DNA from: Halomonas eurihalina
GTDB taxonomy: Bacteria; Pseudomonadota; Gammaproteobacteria; Pseudomonadales; Halomonadaceae
DNA length: 64,000 nucleotides
Direction: 5' to 3'
Assembly: GCF_008274785.1 (NCBI RefSeq)
Contig: NZ_VTPU01000006.1
Coordinates: 62,001 to 126,000, forward strand
Shown: piece by piece, positions 14,345 to 23,758 of the stretch
Position numbering within the stretch: the stretch's first letter is position 1
How the letters are laid out: each line of letters starts with the position of its first letter
Notes under the pieces: model-generated
Told to the model about the DNA's origin: nothing
Seen by the model: the letters and a program-made list of their open reading frames with translations, nothing else
The model's database searches: none
Program-made: the position numbers and the translations under genes

Positions 14345-14420
14345 GGGTCGTTAGCTCAGTTGGTAGAGCAGTTGGCTTTTAACCAATTGGTCGTAGGTTC
14401 GAATCCTACACGACCCACCA
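14345..14420 (+). tRNA. tRNA-Lys (anticodon UUU), copy 1
   Basis: 76-nt cloverleaf with acceptor arms GGGTCGT/ACGACCC, discriminator A and encoded CCA. The anticodon loop CTTTTAA gives anticodon TTT. D-arm AGCTCAGTTGGTAGAGC and T-arm GGTTCGAATCC are canonical. Confidence 0.98.
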
Positions 14421-14451
14421 TCCGAACCCGTATTGGCCTTCGGGCCATGCA

Positions 14452-14527
14452 GGGTCGTTAGCTCAGTTGGTAGAGCAGTTGGCTTTTAACCAATTGGTCG
14501 TAGGTTCGAATCCTACACGACCCACCA
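14452..14527 (+). tRNA. tRNA-Lys (anticodon UUU), copy 2
   Basis: Identical in all 76 positions to the copy at 14345-14420. A 31-bp spacer with a small hairpin (GGCC TTC GGGCC region, about 14435-14447) separates them. Both probably come from one transcript that starts at the promoter before copy 1 and ends at the hairpin after copy 2. Confidence 0.98.
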
Positions 14528-14533
14528 GATATT

Positions 14534-14568
14534 ACGCCCCCGCCTCGTTTCGAGGCGGGGGCGTTTTC
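14534..14568 (+). terminator. Rho-independent terminator after tRNA-Lys pair
   Basis: Perfect 14-bp stem (14534-14547 with 14551-14564), a TTT loop and a short T-rich tail. It lies 7 nt after the second tRNA. Confidence 0.88.
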
Positions 14569-14827
14569 GTTGGTCGGACTGTCGGATCACGACACGTCGC
14601 CGGGCCTGCCGAGCTTGCAACCTGAACGTGTCAGCGTCATTATCAGAAGACGTCATTTTTCTTGCGCCGATGATCGCGGAACGCGAGTCGGTTGCAAACG
14701 GCGCGGGTCGACCACAGCGAGAGACGCAGCGGTTGACCCTCTGGTGTGTCGAGCCGTGCGGAGTGCACGAGACCCGGCACCTGGTGTAATGCAGGGGGAG
14801 CCCCTGCCGGTCACAGTGGTAGACACG
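14569..14827. other. Intergenic region upstream of nadA
   Basis: About 260 bp between the tRNA terminator and the preferred nadA start. The nadA frame is open throughout, but the sequence has no similarity to NadA and its codon use is unlike a gene. I see no clear promoter, operator or RNA motif. Confidence 0.5.
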
Positions 14828-15856
14828 ATGACGATCATGACTTCCCGTGCCGAGCTGCGCGAACAGCTGGCACGCCGCTATTGCCCCACCCGCATTCCCG
14901 CCGAGGACGAGGCGCGCGTCGAGGAGATCAAGCGACTGCTCGAGGCCAACAATGCCGTCCTGGTGGCCCATTACTACACCGATGATGCCATCCAGCAACT
15001 GGCCGAGGAGACGGGCGGTTGCGTGGCCGATTCCCTGGAGATGGCACGCTTCGGTGCCCGTCACGAGGCCGATACCCTGGTGGTGGCCGGCGTGCGTTTC
15101 ATGGGCGAAACGGCCAAGATCCTGTCGCCTGAGAAGCGTGTGCTGATGCCGACCCTCGAGGCGACCTGCTCGTTGGATGTCGGCTGCCCGGCCGATGAGT
15201 TCTCGGCGTTCTGCGATGCCCATCCGGATCGCACCGTGGTGGTCTATGCCAATACCTCGGCGGCGGTGAAGGCGCGTGCCGATTGGGTGGTGACGTCTTC
15301 CATCGCTGTGGATGTGATTGAGCACCTGCAGGCGCGAGGCGAGAAGATCTTGTGGGCGCCGGACAAGCACCTGGGTGGCTACATCCAGCGCAAGACCGGC
15401 GCTGACATGCTGCTCTGGGACGGCGCCTGCATCGTCCACGAGGAGTTCAAGGCCAAGGGGGTCGAGGATCTCAAGGGAGTGTATCCCGGCGCCGCAGTGC
15501 TGGTGCATCCGGAATCGCCATCCTCGGTGGTCGAGTTGGCCGACGTCGCCGGCTCCACTTCGCAGCTGATCAAGGCCGCCAAGGAGCTGCCCCAGCAGGA
15601 GCTTATCGTGGCCACCGATCGGGGCATCTTCTTCAAGATGCAGCAAGCGGTGCCGGACAAGACGCTCTTTGAAGCCCCCACTGCCGGTGATGGTGCCACC
15701 TGCAAGAGTTGTGCCCACTGCCCGTGGATGGCGATGAACGCCCTGGACAACCTGGCTGGCGCCCTGCGTAACGCCAGCGGCGAGATCTTCGTCGACGAAG
15801 CGTTGCGGCAGCGTGCGCTCAAGCCGCTGGAGCGGATGCTCAACTTCAACGCCTGA
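14828..15856 (+). CDS. nadA: Quinolinate synthase A
   Basis: 342 aa with this start (E. coli 347). NadA condenses iminoaspartate with dihydroxyacetone phosphate to quinolinate, the entry to de novo NAD synthesis. The three Cys ligands of its [4Fe-4S] cluster are visible at positions matching the E. coli enzyme: Cys114 (EATCSL), Cys201 (DGACIVH) and Cys298 (CKSCAHCPW). [12 protein letters not shown] and VGCPAD are also typical. Start choice is uncertain: ATGs at 14789, 14828 and 14837 are all in frame with weak ribosome-binding sites. The numbering of the cluster cysteines favours 14828. nadB and nadC are not nearby. Confidence 0.95.
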   Translation: MTIMTSRAELREQLARRYCPTRIPAEDEARVEEIKRLLEANNAVLVAHYYTDDAIQQLAEETGGCVADSLEMARFGARHEADTLVVAGVRFMGETAKILSPEKRVLMPTLEATCSLDVGCPADEFSAFCDAHPDRTVVVYANTSAAVKARADWVVTSSIAVDVIEHLQARGEKILWAPDKHLGGYIQRKTGADMLLWDGACIVHEEFKAKGVEDLKGVYPGAAVLVHPESPSSVVELADVAGSTSQLIKAAKELPQQELIVATDRGIFFKMQQAVPDKTLFEAPTAGDGATCKSCAHCPWMAMNALDNLAGALRNASGEIFVDEALRQRALKPLERMLNFNA

Positions 15857-15988
15857 CCATCGGGCCCCGGCAGCCTCCGTCTGGCATGCCTGCGCCTCTC
15901 ATGCCAGAATCGGTGTCCAACCTGGACATCGAGACCGTCAGGCGGCAAAGCGCCCGCCCGAGGCGGCGTGACTGAGCAAGAGGACACC

Positions 15989-17833
15989 ATGCCCGAGTAT
16001 CGCTCCCGAACCACCACCGCCGGTCGTAACATGGCCGGCGCCCGCGCCCTGTGGCGCGCCACCGGCATGAAGGATGATGATTTCCACAAGCCGATCATCG
16101 CCGTGGCCAACTCCTTCACCCAGTTCGTGCCGGGCCATGTGCACCTGAAGGACATGGGCCAGCTGGTGGCGCGGGAGATCGAGAAGGCTGGTGGCGTGGC
16201 CAAGGAATTCAATACCATCGCTGTCGATGACGGCATCGCCATGGGCCACGACGGCATGCTGTATTCGCTGCCGAGTCGCGACATCATTGCCGACAGCGTC
16301 GAATACATGGTCAATGCGCATTGCGCCGATGCGTTGGTGTGCATTTCCAACTGCGACAAGATCACCCCGGGAATGCTGATGGCTGCGATGCGCCTCAACG
16401 TGCCTGTGATCTTCGTCTCCGGTGGCCCCATGGAGGCCGGCAAAACCAAGCTTTTGGATCATGGGCTGGACCTGGTCGATGCCATGGTCATGGCCGCCGA
16501 CGACTCGGTAGACGACGAGACGCTCTCCGAGGTGGAGCGTAGTGCTTGCCCGACCTGCGGTAGCTGTTCGGGCATGTTCACCGCCAATTCCATGAACTGC
16601 CTGACCGAGGCGCTGGGGCTGGCACTGCCGGGCAACGGCACCGTGGTGGCGACCCATGCCGACCGGCGTCGCCTTTTCGAGACGGCGGGGCGGCGCATCG
16701 TCGAACTGGCCAAGCGTTACTACGAGGGCGACGAGGCGCACCTGCTGCCTCGTGCCATCGGTTCCAAGGCGGCCTTCAAGAACGCCATGACGCTCGATAT
16801 CGCCATGGGCGGTTCTACCAACACCATCCTGCACCTGCTGGCCGCCGCCCAGGAGGCCGAGATCGATTTCACCATGACCGATATTGATCGCCTCTCCCGG
16901 GAAGTGCCCCAGTTGTGCAAGGTGGCGCCCAATACCCAGAAATACCATATCGAGGACGTACATCGTGCCGGCGGCATCATGGCCATTCTCGGCGAGCTGG
17001 ACCGCGCGGGAGTGCTGGATACCCGGGTGCCGACGGTTTACGGCGACAGCCTGGCCGAGGCGCTCGCCGAGTGGGACATCATGCGCTCGCCGAGTCCCGA
17101 AGTGGTGGAGTTCTTCCGGGCCGGTCCTGGCGGCGTGCCGACCCAGGTGGCGTTCTCTCAGAGCGCCCGCTGGCCGAGCCTGGATGGCGACCGCGCCACT
17201 GGCTGTATTCGTGATCTCGAGCATGCCTTCTCGAAGGAGGGTGGGCTCGCCGTGCTGCATGGCAATATCGCGCGTGATGGCTGCGTGGTGAAGTCCGCCG
17301 GGGTCGACGAGTCGATCCTGGTGTTCGAAGGGCCGGCCCATGTCGTCGAGTCCCAGGACCAGGCCGTGGAGCACATCCTCGGCGGTCAGGTGAAGGAAGG
17401 CGATGTGGTGGTGATTCGCTACGAGGGCCCCAAGGGCGGTCCGGGCATGCAGGAGATGCTTTACCCGACTTCCTACCTCAAGTCGAAGGGGTTGGGCAAG
17501 GCGTGTGCCCTGCTCACTGATGGTCGCTTCTCCGGCGGTACCTCGGGGCTTTCGATCGGCCATGTCTCGCCGGAAGCCGCGGCGGGAGGCGCCATCGGCC
17601 TGGTCGAGAATGGCGATACGATCCGTATCGACATTCCCGGCCGCGGCATCAATGTCCTGCTCTCCGATGAAGAACTCGAGCAGCGCCGGCAGGCTCAGCA
17701 GGCGCGCGGACGAGACGCCTGGAAACCGGCCATCCAGCGTGTGCGCAAGGTATCCGCGGCGCTCAAGGCCTATGCGCTGCTGGCGACATCCGCCGACAAG
17801 GGCGCGGTGCGTGATCTGACCAAGCTCGACTGA
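15989..17833 (+). CDS. ilvD: Dihydroxy-acid dehydratase
   Basis: 614 aa, matching the E. coli length. IlvD dehydrates 2,3-dihydroxy-3-methylbutanoate or the methylpentanoate analogue in valine and isoleucine synthesis. The iron-sulfur ligands are Cys122 (SNCDK) and Cys193 within [10 protein letters not shown]; the Mg-binding Asp81 lies in [20 protein letters not shown] residues ([15 protein letters not shown]) sit near the C-terminus. AAGAGG lies about 8 nt before the ATG. The frame opens 7 codons earlier without homology. A hairpin terminator follows. Confidence 0.97.
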   Translation: MPEYRSRTTTAGRNMAGARALWRATGMKDDDFHKPIIAVANSFTQFVPGHVHLKDMGQLVAREIEKAGGVAKEFNTIAVDDGIAMGHDGMLYSLPSRDIIADSVEYMVNAHCADALVCISNCDKITPGMLMAAMRLNVPVIFVSGGPMEAGKTKLLDHGLDLVDAMVMAADDSVDDETLSEVERSACPTCGSCSGMFTANSMNCLTEALGLALPGNGTVVATHADRRRLFETAGRRIVELAKRYYEGDEAHLLPRAIGSKAAFKNAMTLDIAMGGSTNTILHLLAAAQEAEIDFTMTDIDRLSREVPQLCKVAPNTQKYHIEDVHRAGGIMAILGELDRAGVLDTRVPTVYGDSLAEALAEWDIMRSPSPEVVEFFRAGPGGVPTQVAFSQSARWPSLDGDRATGCIRDLEHAFSKEGGLAVLHGNIARDGCVVKSAGVDESILVFEGPAHVVESQDQAVEHILGGQVKEGDVVVIRYEGPKGGPGMQEMLYPTSYLKSKGLGKACALLTDGRFSGGTSGLSIGHVSPEAAAGGAIGLVENGDTIRIDIPGRGINVLLSDEELEQRRQAQQARGRDAWKPAIQRVRKVSAALKAYALLATSADKGAVRDLTKLD

Positions 17834-17856
17834 ACGCTTGGCTCCCGGATTGGATC

Positions 17857-17892
17857 GCCCCGGCACGCGCTTGCCGGGGCTTCATCTTTGTT
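17857..17892 (+). terminator. Rho-independent terminator of ilvD
   Basis: Nine-bp GC-rich stem (17857-17865 with 17872-17880) followed by TTCATCTTTGTTG, 23 bp after the ilvD stop. Confidence 0.7.
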
Positions 17893-17911
17893 GTTGCTAG
17901 GACGCTTTGGT

Positions 17912-19021
17912 ATGAAGACTCAGACCCTCAACGTTGGCCTGATCGGCTTCGGCATGGCCGGCAGAACCTTTCACGCGCCGCTGATACAGGAGGCGCCGGG
18001 CCTGGAGTTGTCCGCCGTGGTCAGCGGCGACACGGCGAAGGTGCAGGCGGTGTATCCCCAGGTGACGGTGCACGCCAAGCCTCAGTCGTTGTTCGCCGAC
18101 CCGGATATCGACCTGGTGGTGATCGCCTCGCCCAATGAGTCGCATTTTCCGCTGGCCAAGTCCGCGCTATCCGCCGGCAAACACGTGGTGATCGACAAGC
18201 CCATGTCGGTATCGCTGGCCGAGGCGCGCCAGTTGAAGTCGCATGCCGAAAATGCGGATCGCTTGCTCAGTGTCTTCCACAATCGACGCTGGGACAGTGA
18301 CTTTCTGACCCTCAAGTCGCTGCTCGAACGGGGCGAGTTGGGGCGCGTCGTCGCCCTGGAGTCGCGATTTGATCGTTTCCGCCCGCATGTCAGCGATCGC
18401 TGGCGGGATCATCATCGGCCCGGAAGTGGTATCTGGTTCGATTTGGGGCCGCACCTGCTCGATCAGGCCCGCGAGCTGTTCGGCATGCCGCGGGCGATCC
18501 TTTTGGAGCTGTCGACCGCGCGGGACGGCGCCGAGATCGACGATGACTTCCTGGCAGTGCTGGATTACGACAATCTGCGCGTGATGCTCGGAGCCAGCTC
18601 CCTGGTGGCCGAACCGACCCCGCGTTTCGCGGTGTATGGCACCCAGGGCAGTTTCGTGAAGTATGGTCTCGATCCCCAGGAGGCCTGGCTCAAGGCCGGT
18701 GAAACGCCGCAAGTGGGCTGGGGCGTGGATGACAGCCCCGGCCGTCTGACGCTCGATGAGGGGCCGGGCGATGAGGTGTCGCTGGTCAGCCATGAGCTGC
18801 CCTGCGAAGCGGGTGACTATCGAGCCTATTATGACGGTATCGCCGAGACGCTGCTGCGCGGTACGCCACCGCCGGTGACGGCCGAGGAAGCCCTGGAAAC
18901 CATGTCGCTGCTCGAGGCCGGACTGGACAGTTATCGCCAAGGGCGCTGGGTCAAGCTCAAGGAAGGCAACGGCGTTCGTCGTCGGCTGCTGCATGCCCAG
19001 GGTGGCGGCAGCTCCGCCTGA
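17912..19021 (+). CDS. Gfo/Idh/MocA-family oxidoreductase
   Basis: 369 aa NAD(P)-dependent oxidoreductase. The N-terminal Rossmann fold carries GLIGFGMAGRTFHAP, then VIASPNESHFPLA and the DKPMSVSLAEA stretch, equivalent to the family EKP motif with its conserved Lys. The C-terminal alpha/beta domain has FDLGPHLLDQA, where family enzymes place the catalytic His. Overall it is most like E. coli YdgJ, whose substrate is unknown, so no substrate is assigned. The ATG at 17912 has TAGGA about 10 nt upstream. It stands alone between the ilvD terminator and the oppositely oriented nudE. Confidence 0.88.
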   Translation: MKTQTLNVGLIGFGMAGRTFHAPLIQEAPGLELSAVVSGDTAKVQAVYPQVTVHAKPQSLFADPDIDLVVIASPNESHFPLAKSALSAGKHVVIDKPMSVSLAEARQLKSHAENADRLLSVFHNRRWDSDFLTLKSLLERGELGRVVALESRFDRFRPHVSDRWRDHHRPGSGIWFDLGPHLLDQARELFGMPRAILLELSTARDGAEIDDDFLAVLDYDNLRVMLGASSLVAEPTPRFAVYGTQGSFVKYGLDPQEAWLKAGETPQVGWGVDDSPGRLTLDEGPGDEVSLVSHELPCEAGDYRAYYDGIAETLLRGTPPPVTAEEALETMSLLEAGLDSYRQGRWVKLKEGNGVRRRLLHAQGGGSSA

Positions 19022-19067
19022 TAACGCCTTGCCGCCGGCTCACCGCAGTCGTCTCACCGCAGCCGTC

Positions 19068-19652
19068 TCACCATAGAGAGGAAGGCGCAGGCGACTCGGC
19101 GCGTAATTTGTCTCTGGCGATGAACAGGGCGGCGATGGCCCGGGCCTCGTGGAAATCGTCTCTCGCCAGCAGGGCGCCGATTTCGTCGATGGCGTGGGTC
19201 TCCACGATCAAGGGCTCGGGTTCATCGCCGGGGAGTCGTTTGGGGTAGAGGTCGGTGGCAAGCATGACCTGCATGCGATGGCTCATGTAGTTGGGGGCCA
19301 GGGTCAGTTCCACCAGCGGCTCGAGGCGGTGAGCGCCGAATCCGCACTCTTCCATCAGCTCGCGATTGGCGGCGGTCACGACATCTTCGCCGGGATCGAC
19401 CAGGCCCTTGGGCAGGGTCAGGGCGTACTCCTCAAGGCCTGCGGCATACTCGCGAATCAACAGCACATGCTCGGGGTCGGGCATGGCGACGATCATCACC
19501 GCGCCGTTGCCCCTGACATTGCCGCCCAGCCGCTCGAAGGTCCGCTCGGCGCCATTGGCGAAGCGCAGTTCCATTTCCTCGACATTGAACAGACGGCTCG
19601 TGGCAACGCTGCGTCGTGACAGGACATGCGGTTTAGCGTACTGGTCGGCCAT
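19068..19652 (-). CDS. nudE: ADP compounds hydrolase NudE
   Basis: 194 aa (E. coli NudE 186). NudE is a Nudix hydrolase that cleaves ADP-ribose, NADH, Ap3A and similar compounds. The Nudix box spans about residues 83-106, with GLVDPGED followed by RELMEECGFG, giving the catalytic REx2EE pattern. Downstream APNYMSHRM is typical of NudE. The gene is divergent from yrfG, repeating the nudE/yrfG-hslR-hslO arrangement known from E. coli. Confidence 0.92.
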   Translation of the reverse strand: MADQYAKPHVLSRRSVATSRLFNVEEMELRFANGAERTFERLGGNVRGNGAVMIVAMPDPEHVLLIREYAAGLEEYALTLPKGLVDPGEDVVTAANRELMEECGFGAHRLEPLVELTLAPNYMSHRMQVMLATDLYPKRLPGDEPEPLIVETHAIDEIGALLARDDFHEARAIAALFIARDKLRAESPAPSSLW

Positions 19653-19756
19653 GGGGGCTCCGGTCGATGGGGCATCGAATGCGCCGTGAGTGTCGATTGG
19701 TTACACTATCACGTCTATCATCCGCGAGACGCCACCGCGCCACCCATGAGGAGCCC

Positions 19757-20437
19757 ATGATCGACTGGCGTGCTATTGATACCGTCCTGCTGGACATGGA
19801 CGGCACACTGCTGGACCTGCACTTCGACAGCCACTTCTGGCTCGAGCACCTGCCTAGGCGCTACGTGGAGTTGCATCGACTCGACGAAGCCACCCAGGAG
19901 GAGGTGCGCGCGCGCATCATTCGCGAACAGGGCACCCTGGACTGGTACAGCCTGGCCTATTGGCGCCGTGAACTGGGCGTCGACATCCTGGCCCTCAAGC
20001 GTGAGGTTCAGCATCTGATCGGCCTGCGTGGCGATGCACTGGATTTCCTGGCCTGGCTCAAGCAGGCCCATCCGCGTGTAGTCCTGGCGACCAATGCCGA
20101 CCGCGAGAGCCTGGCGCTGAAGCTACCGCTGACGGGTCTCGAAGACTACCTGGACGCCATCGTCTCTTCCGCCGACCTGGGCGTGCCCAAGGAAGAGCAG
20201 GCGTTCTGGTTCGCTCTGCAGGAGGTCGAGCCCTTCGAGCCGGCCCGCACTTTGTTCATCGACGACAATCCTTCGGTGCTGGAGAGCGCTCGCGAGTTCG
20301 GCATTCGCCATCTGCTGGGCATTCTGCAGCCCGATAGCCAACGACCGGCCCGCGAGCTCGAGTCCTTCGTCGCTCTGGACCGGTTCGCGGCGCTGTTGCC
20401 CGAGGACCTGCCGCCCCACGGAGGTGCTCATGAGTGA
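19757..20437 (+). CDS. yrfG: GMP/IMP nucleotidase (YrfG family, HAD)
   Basis: 226 aa HAD-superfamily phosphatase; E. coli YrfG dephosphorylates GMP and IMP. Motif I is LLDMDGTLLD with nucleophile Asp13 and acid/base Asp15. Motif II is LATNAD, and motif IV FIDDNPSVLES is near residue 170. A GAGGAG sits 7 nt before the ATG at 19757. Its last 8 bases overlap hslR, and the order yrfG-hslR-hslO-pckA matches E. coli. Confidence 0.9.
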   Translation: MIDWRAIDTVLLDMDGTLLDLHFDSHFWLEHLPRRYVELHRLDEATQEEVRARIIREQGTLDWYSLAYWRRELGVDILALKREVQHLIGLRGDALDFLAWLKQAHPRVVLATNADRESLALKLPLTGLEDYLDAIVSSADLGVPKEEQAFWFALQEVEPFEPARTLFIDDNPSVLESAREFGIRHLLGILQPDSQRPARELESFVALDRFAALLPEDLPPHGGAHE

Positions 20438-20819
20438 TATCAGGCTCGACAAGTGGTTATGGGCGGCGCGCTTCTTCAAGACCCGGGCGCTCGCCAAGAA
20501 GGCTATCGAAGGCGGCAAGGTGCATTACAACGGTGGTCGTGCCAAGACCAGCAAGAATGTTGAAATCGGTGCGCTGATCAAGGTGCCCCAGGGCTGGGAC
20601 ACCTGTGAGGTCGAGGTGGTGGCCTTGTCGGATCAGCGGCGTGGCGCCCCCGAGGCCCGCGAGCTTTACCGCGAGACCGCGGAAAGCGAGGCGAGGCGCG
20701 CGAAAGAGGCCGAGAGTCGCCGTCAGGCCAACCAGGCCATGCAGCACCCGCTCAAGCGACCCGACAAGAAGCAGCGCCGCGAGATCAAGCGTTTCATGCG
20801 AGAGCAGGGCGGGGAATGA
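20430..20819 (+). CDS. hslR: Heat shock protein 15 (ribosome-associated S4-domain protein)
   Basis: 129 aa (E. coli 133). Hsp15 binds free 50S subunits still carrying peptidyl-tRNA, helping to recycle stalled ribosomes after heat stress. The S4 domain fills residues 3-60 (RLDKWLWAARFFKTR, then KVHYNGGRAKTSKNV). The C-terminal half is a highly basic helix. The ATG at 20430 follows GGAGGTG and lies inside the end of yrfG, so translation is coupled. An upstream start two codons earlier is less well placed. Confidence 0.94.
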   Translation: MSDIRLDKWLWAARFFKTRALAKKAIEGGKVHYNGGRAKTSKNVEIGALIKVPQGWDTCEVEVVALSDQRRGAPEARELYRETAESEARRAKEAESRRQANQAMQHPLKRPDKKQRREIKRFMREQGGE

Positions 20820-20823
20820 AGGC

Positions 20824-20872
20824 AGAAGGAAGAGGTAAGAGGGAAGTCACCAGGGGCTGATATCTTCCTTCT
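20824..20872. repeat. Inverted repeat between hslR and hslO
   Basis: AGAAGGAAGA (20824-20833) is perfectly complementary to TCTTCCTTCT (20863-20872), leaving a 29-nt loop. A pyrimidine-rich stretch (TCTCTTGTTTCTC) follows. It could be a weak terminator or attenuator between hslR and hslO. Confidence 0.5.
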
Positions 20873-20910
20873 TCTCTCTTGTTTCTCACCACTTATCTTC
20901 AGGCAGATTC

Positions 20911-21786
20911 ATGACCGATCAGATACAGCGTTTCCTCTTCGACAACACCAATGTGCGTGGTGAGGTCGTTTCCCTCGAGAAGGCTTATGCCGAAGTCCTG
21001 GAACGGCACGATTATCCGCCCGCGGTGACTCGGCAGCTCGGAGAGCTGCTGGCCGCCGTGGCGCTGCTCACAGAGACCGTCAAGCTCGATGGCACCATGA
21101 GCATCGAGGTTCGGGGCAAGGGCGCCTTGTCGTTGCTGATGGCCGAGTCGAACCCCGGTGGCGAACTGCGTGCTATCGCCCAGTTGGATGAAGATGCGGC
21201 GATCCCCGGTGACGATGCCGGTTTCGCCGAGCTGTTCGGCGAGGGGCAGATCACCATCACCCTGGATCCTCGTGAAGGGCGCCGCTATCAGGGCATCGTC
21301 ACGCTGGAGCGGGACAACCTGGCCGGATGTCTGGAAGATTACTTCAGCCGCTCCGAGCAGTTGCCCACACGAATCTGGCTGGCCGCCGACTCGCAGCGCT
21401 CCGCAGGCTTGTTGCTGCAGCGCCTGCCCGACGAATCCTTGAATCAGGACGAGGACGCCTGGGAGCGCATGGTGCAACTGGCCGCTACCCTTACCGCCTA
21501 CGAGCTGCTGTCGCTGGAACAGCATGACTTGCTGCATCGTCTGTTCCATGAAGAGCAGGCCCGGGTGTTCGAGCCCAAGGCCCTGCATTTCGGCTGCAGC
21601 TGTTCCCGCGAGCGTATCGCTGGGGCCCTGCTGAGCCTGGGTAACGAGGAGCTGCGCGAGATCCTGGCCGAGCAGGGCGGAATCGCCACCCAGTGCCATT
21701 TCTGCCATACCCGCTACCAGTTCACCGTTGCCGAAGTTGAGGCGATGCTCGATGATCCGGATGGACCGCCGCCGACGGTTCACTGA
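20911..21786 (+). CDS. hslO: Redox-regulated molecular chaperone Hsp33
   Basis: 291 aa. Hsp33 is a holdase that is switched on by oxidation. The C-terminal redox switch is complete: Cys229 and Cys231 (FGCSCS) with Cys262 and Cys265 (QCHFCH), which bind zinc when reduced and form disulfides under oxidative stress. The N-terminal substrate-binding domain contains [15 protein letters not shown]. It follows hslR by about 90 bp with an inverted repeat between them, so cotranscription may be partial. Confidence 0.96.
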   Translation: MTDQIQRFLFDNTNVRGEVVSLEKAYAEVLERHDYPPAVTRQLGELLAAVALLTETVKLDGTMSIEVRGKGALSLLMAESNPGGELRAIAQLDEDAAIPGDDAGFAELFGEGQITITLDPREGRRYQGIVTLERDNLAGCLEDYFSRSEQLPTRIWLAADSQRSAGLLLQRLPDESLNQDEDAWERMVQLAATLTAYELLSLEQHDLLHRLFHEEQARVFEPKALHFGCSCSRERIAGALLSLGNEELREILAEQGGIATQCHFCHTRYQFTVAEVEAMLDDPDGPPPTVH

Positions 21787-21835
21787 ACCGGCCGGGTAAA
21801 GAGGTCAGTCTGGATAATGTAGTGATTGGTCATGA

Positions 21836-21853
21836 TGTAGTAGTAAAACTACA
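21836..21853. promoter_or_regulatory. Palindromic operator candidate upstream of pckA
   Basis: TGTAGTAGTAAAACTACA contains inverted arms TGTAGT and ACTACA; inside it GTAGT-AAA-ACTAC is a perfect shorter repeat. Another TGTAGT lies at 21818-21823. The pattern resembles HexR-type sites (TGTAAT...ATTACA), which are known to control pckA in some gammaproteobacteria. The spacing differs, so the regulator is a guess. A CATAAT that could be the pckA -10 is at 21899-21904. Confidence 0.4.
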
Positions 21854-22040
21854 AGAACGTCGGGTAATGTCGGCATTTCCCGGTGGCCGGGTTTTTGCCA
21901 TAATGCGCTCCACTCATCCAAGCGTGGGTGCCGCCGAACACGAGACGGGTAACCGCATGCGGCGTTCGCGGGATGGGCAGACACGCGTCAAGGACGCCCG
22001 GCAAACGAGAGAGAATTGGCCGTAAGGCCCAGGAATCGAC

Positions 22041-23621
22041 ATGACCACGACTCAAGCCGTTTCACAGGCTGCCAGTGCGCAGTCCGCCACCGCCCACGTC
22101 AACCTCAGCAGCGCCGAGTTGGTCGAGCGTGCCGTGGCCAATGGCGAAGGCCGTCTGGCAGCCAATGGCGCACTGGTGGTGAATACCGGTCAACGTACCG
22201 GCCGCTCGCCCAAGGATCGTTTCATCGTCGAAGAGCCGTCCACCAGCGGCCAGATCGACTGGGGTAGCGTCAACCAACCGTTCGACGCCGACAGCTTCGA
22301 TGCCCTGTGGGGGCGTGTCGAGGCCTATCTGAACGCCGGCGAGCGCTATGTGTCCGAACTGCACGTGGGCAGCGACCCGGTTCACTACCAGCCGGTTCGC
22401 GTGACCACCGAAACGGCCTGGCACAACCTGTTCGGCCGCACCATGTTCGTGCGCCCCGAGCCCTATAATCCGTCTTCCAAGGATGAGTGGACCATCCTCA
22501 ATGCGCCTTTCTTCGAGTGCGACCCGGCGCGTGACGGTACCAATTCCGATGGCTGCGTGATCATCAACTTCGCCGCGCGTCGGGTGCTGATCGCCGGCAT
22601 GCGCTATGCCGGCGAAATGAAGAAGGCCATGTTCTCGGTGCAGAACTTCCTGCTGCCGGCGTCCGACGTGCTGCCCATGCACTGCAGCGCCAATGTTGGC
22701 GAGGATGGCGAGACCACCCTGTTCTTCGGCCTCTCCGGAACCGGCAAGACCACTCTGTCCGCCGATCCGTCGCGTTTCCTGATCGGTGACGACGAGCACG
22801 GCTGGGGCGTGGGAACCGTCTTCAACATCGAGGGGGGGTGCTATGCCAAGTGCATCGATCTCTCCGAGAAGAACGAGCCGGTGATCTGGAATGCCATCCA
22901 GTTCGGTACCGTGCTCGAGAACGTGGTCCTCGATGACCGTCGTGAGCCGGATTACGCTGACGACAGCCTGACCCAGAACTCGCGCGCCGCCTACCCGCTC
23001 GAGCACGTCGAGAAGCGCGTGGCCGAGAATCGCGCCGGCGAGCCTAATGCCATCGTCTTCCTGACCTGCGACATGAGCGGCGTACTGCCGCCGGTCTCGG
23101 TGCTTTCCAAGGAAGCAGCAGCCTATCACTTCCTGTCCGGCTACACCGCCAAGGTGGGCTCTACCGAAATGGGCTCCTCCGAGGGGCTGGCAGCCACTTT
23201 CTCTACCTGCTTCGGTGCGCCTTTCTTCCCGCGTCCGGCCCGTGAGTACGCCGACCTGCTGATCAAGCGCGTGGCCGAAAAGGACGCCCAGGTCTATCTG
23301 GTCAACACCGGCTGGACCGGCGGTGCCTATGGCGAGGGCGGTGCGCGTTTCTCGATTCCTACCACCCGCGCCATCATCCATGCTATCCAGTCCGGCGTGC
23401 TGCGCGATGTAGAGACCAAGCGCATCGAAGGCCTCAACCTGGATGTGCCGACCGCCGTACCGGGCGTCGAATCCCGTCTGCTCGACCCGCGAGAGACCTG
23501 GTCCGACCAGGCAGCCTATGACCGCCATCTCGAGGAGCTGGCCGGCAAGTTCGTCGATAACTTCAAGAAGTTCGACGGCGTCAGTGAAGCAATCGTCAAG
23601 GCCGGTCCCAGCCTCGACTGA
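22041..23621 (+). CDS. pckA: Phosphoenolpyruvate carboxykinase (ATP)
   Basis: 526 aa. It converts oxaloacetate and ATP to phosphoenolpyruvate and CO2, the first committed step of gluconeogenesis. The kinase-1a loop GLSGTGKTT is at residues 230-238, [10 protein letters not shown] supplies kinase-2 and metal-binding residues, and TGRSPKDRF near 55 is the substrate arginine region. [11 protein letters not shown] and [11 protein letters not shown] are also typical. The leader (about 250 bp) carries a palindromic operator candidate. A strong terminator follows. Confidence 0.98.
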   Translation: MTTTQAVSQAASAQSATAHVNLSSAELVERAVANGEGRLAANGALVVNTGQRTGRSPKDRFIVEEPSTSGQIDWGSVNQPFDADSFDALWGRVEAYLNAGERYVSELHVGSDPVHYQPVRVTTETAWHNLFGRTMFVRPEPYNPSSKDEWTILNAPFFECDPARDGTNSDGCVIINFAARRVLIAGMRYAGEMKKAMFSVQNFLLPASDVLPMHCSANVGEDGETTLFFGLSGTGKTTLSADPSRFLIGDDEHGWGVGTVFNIEGGCYAKCIDLSEKNEPVIWNAIQFGTVLENVVLDDRREPDYADDSLTQNSRAAYPLEHVEKRVAENRAGEPNAIVFLTCDMSGVLPPVSVLSKEAAAYHFLSGYTAKVGSTEMGSSEGLAATFSTCFGAPFFPRPAREYADLLIKRVAEKDAQVYLVNTGWTGGAYGEGGARFSIPTTRAIIHAIQSGVLRDVETKRIEGLNLDVPTAVPGVESRLLDPRETWSDQAAYDRHLEELAGKFVDNFKKFDGVSEAIVKAGPSLD

Positions 23622-23665
23622 GTCTGCCGGGGACGACACTGAACACCGCTGTTCGCGTATGGTCG

Positions 23666-23699
23666 AAAGCGGAGGGGAGTATTCCTCTCCGCTTTTTTC
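23666..23699 (+). terminator. Rho-independent terminator of pckA
   Basis: Thirteen-bp stem with one G-T pair (23666-23678 with 23683-23695), GTAT loop region and a T-rich end (TTTTTTCG), 44 bp after the pckA stop. Confidence 0.9.
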
Positions 23700-23758
23700 G
23701 TCCCGCCTGGTGTCAGTGGGAGCTCTCGCGGATCATTTCCTGGAAGAGGAGTCGTGCC

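Noticed and set aside
14345..14527. Tandem tRNA-Lys repeat as a trace of integration
   Set aside because: Both copies are complete and identical, and the region has one promoter and one terminator, so simple tandem duplication explains it.
14570..14827. N-terminal extension of nadA to 14570
   Set aside because: The extra 86 codons have no similarity to NadA and overlap the tRNA terminator region; the cluster cysteine numbering fits the shorter form.
15881..15907. Hairpin CTGGCATG/CATGCCAG upstream of ilvD as an attenuator
   Set aside because: No T-run and no leader peptide rich in branched-chain codons; reported here only as a structure.
15938..17866. 642-codon frame antisense to ilvD
   Set aside because: A shadow of ilvD in high-GC sequence; no domain and no ribosome-binding site of note.
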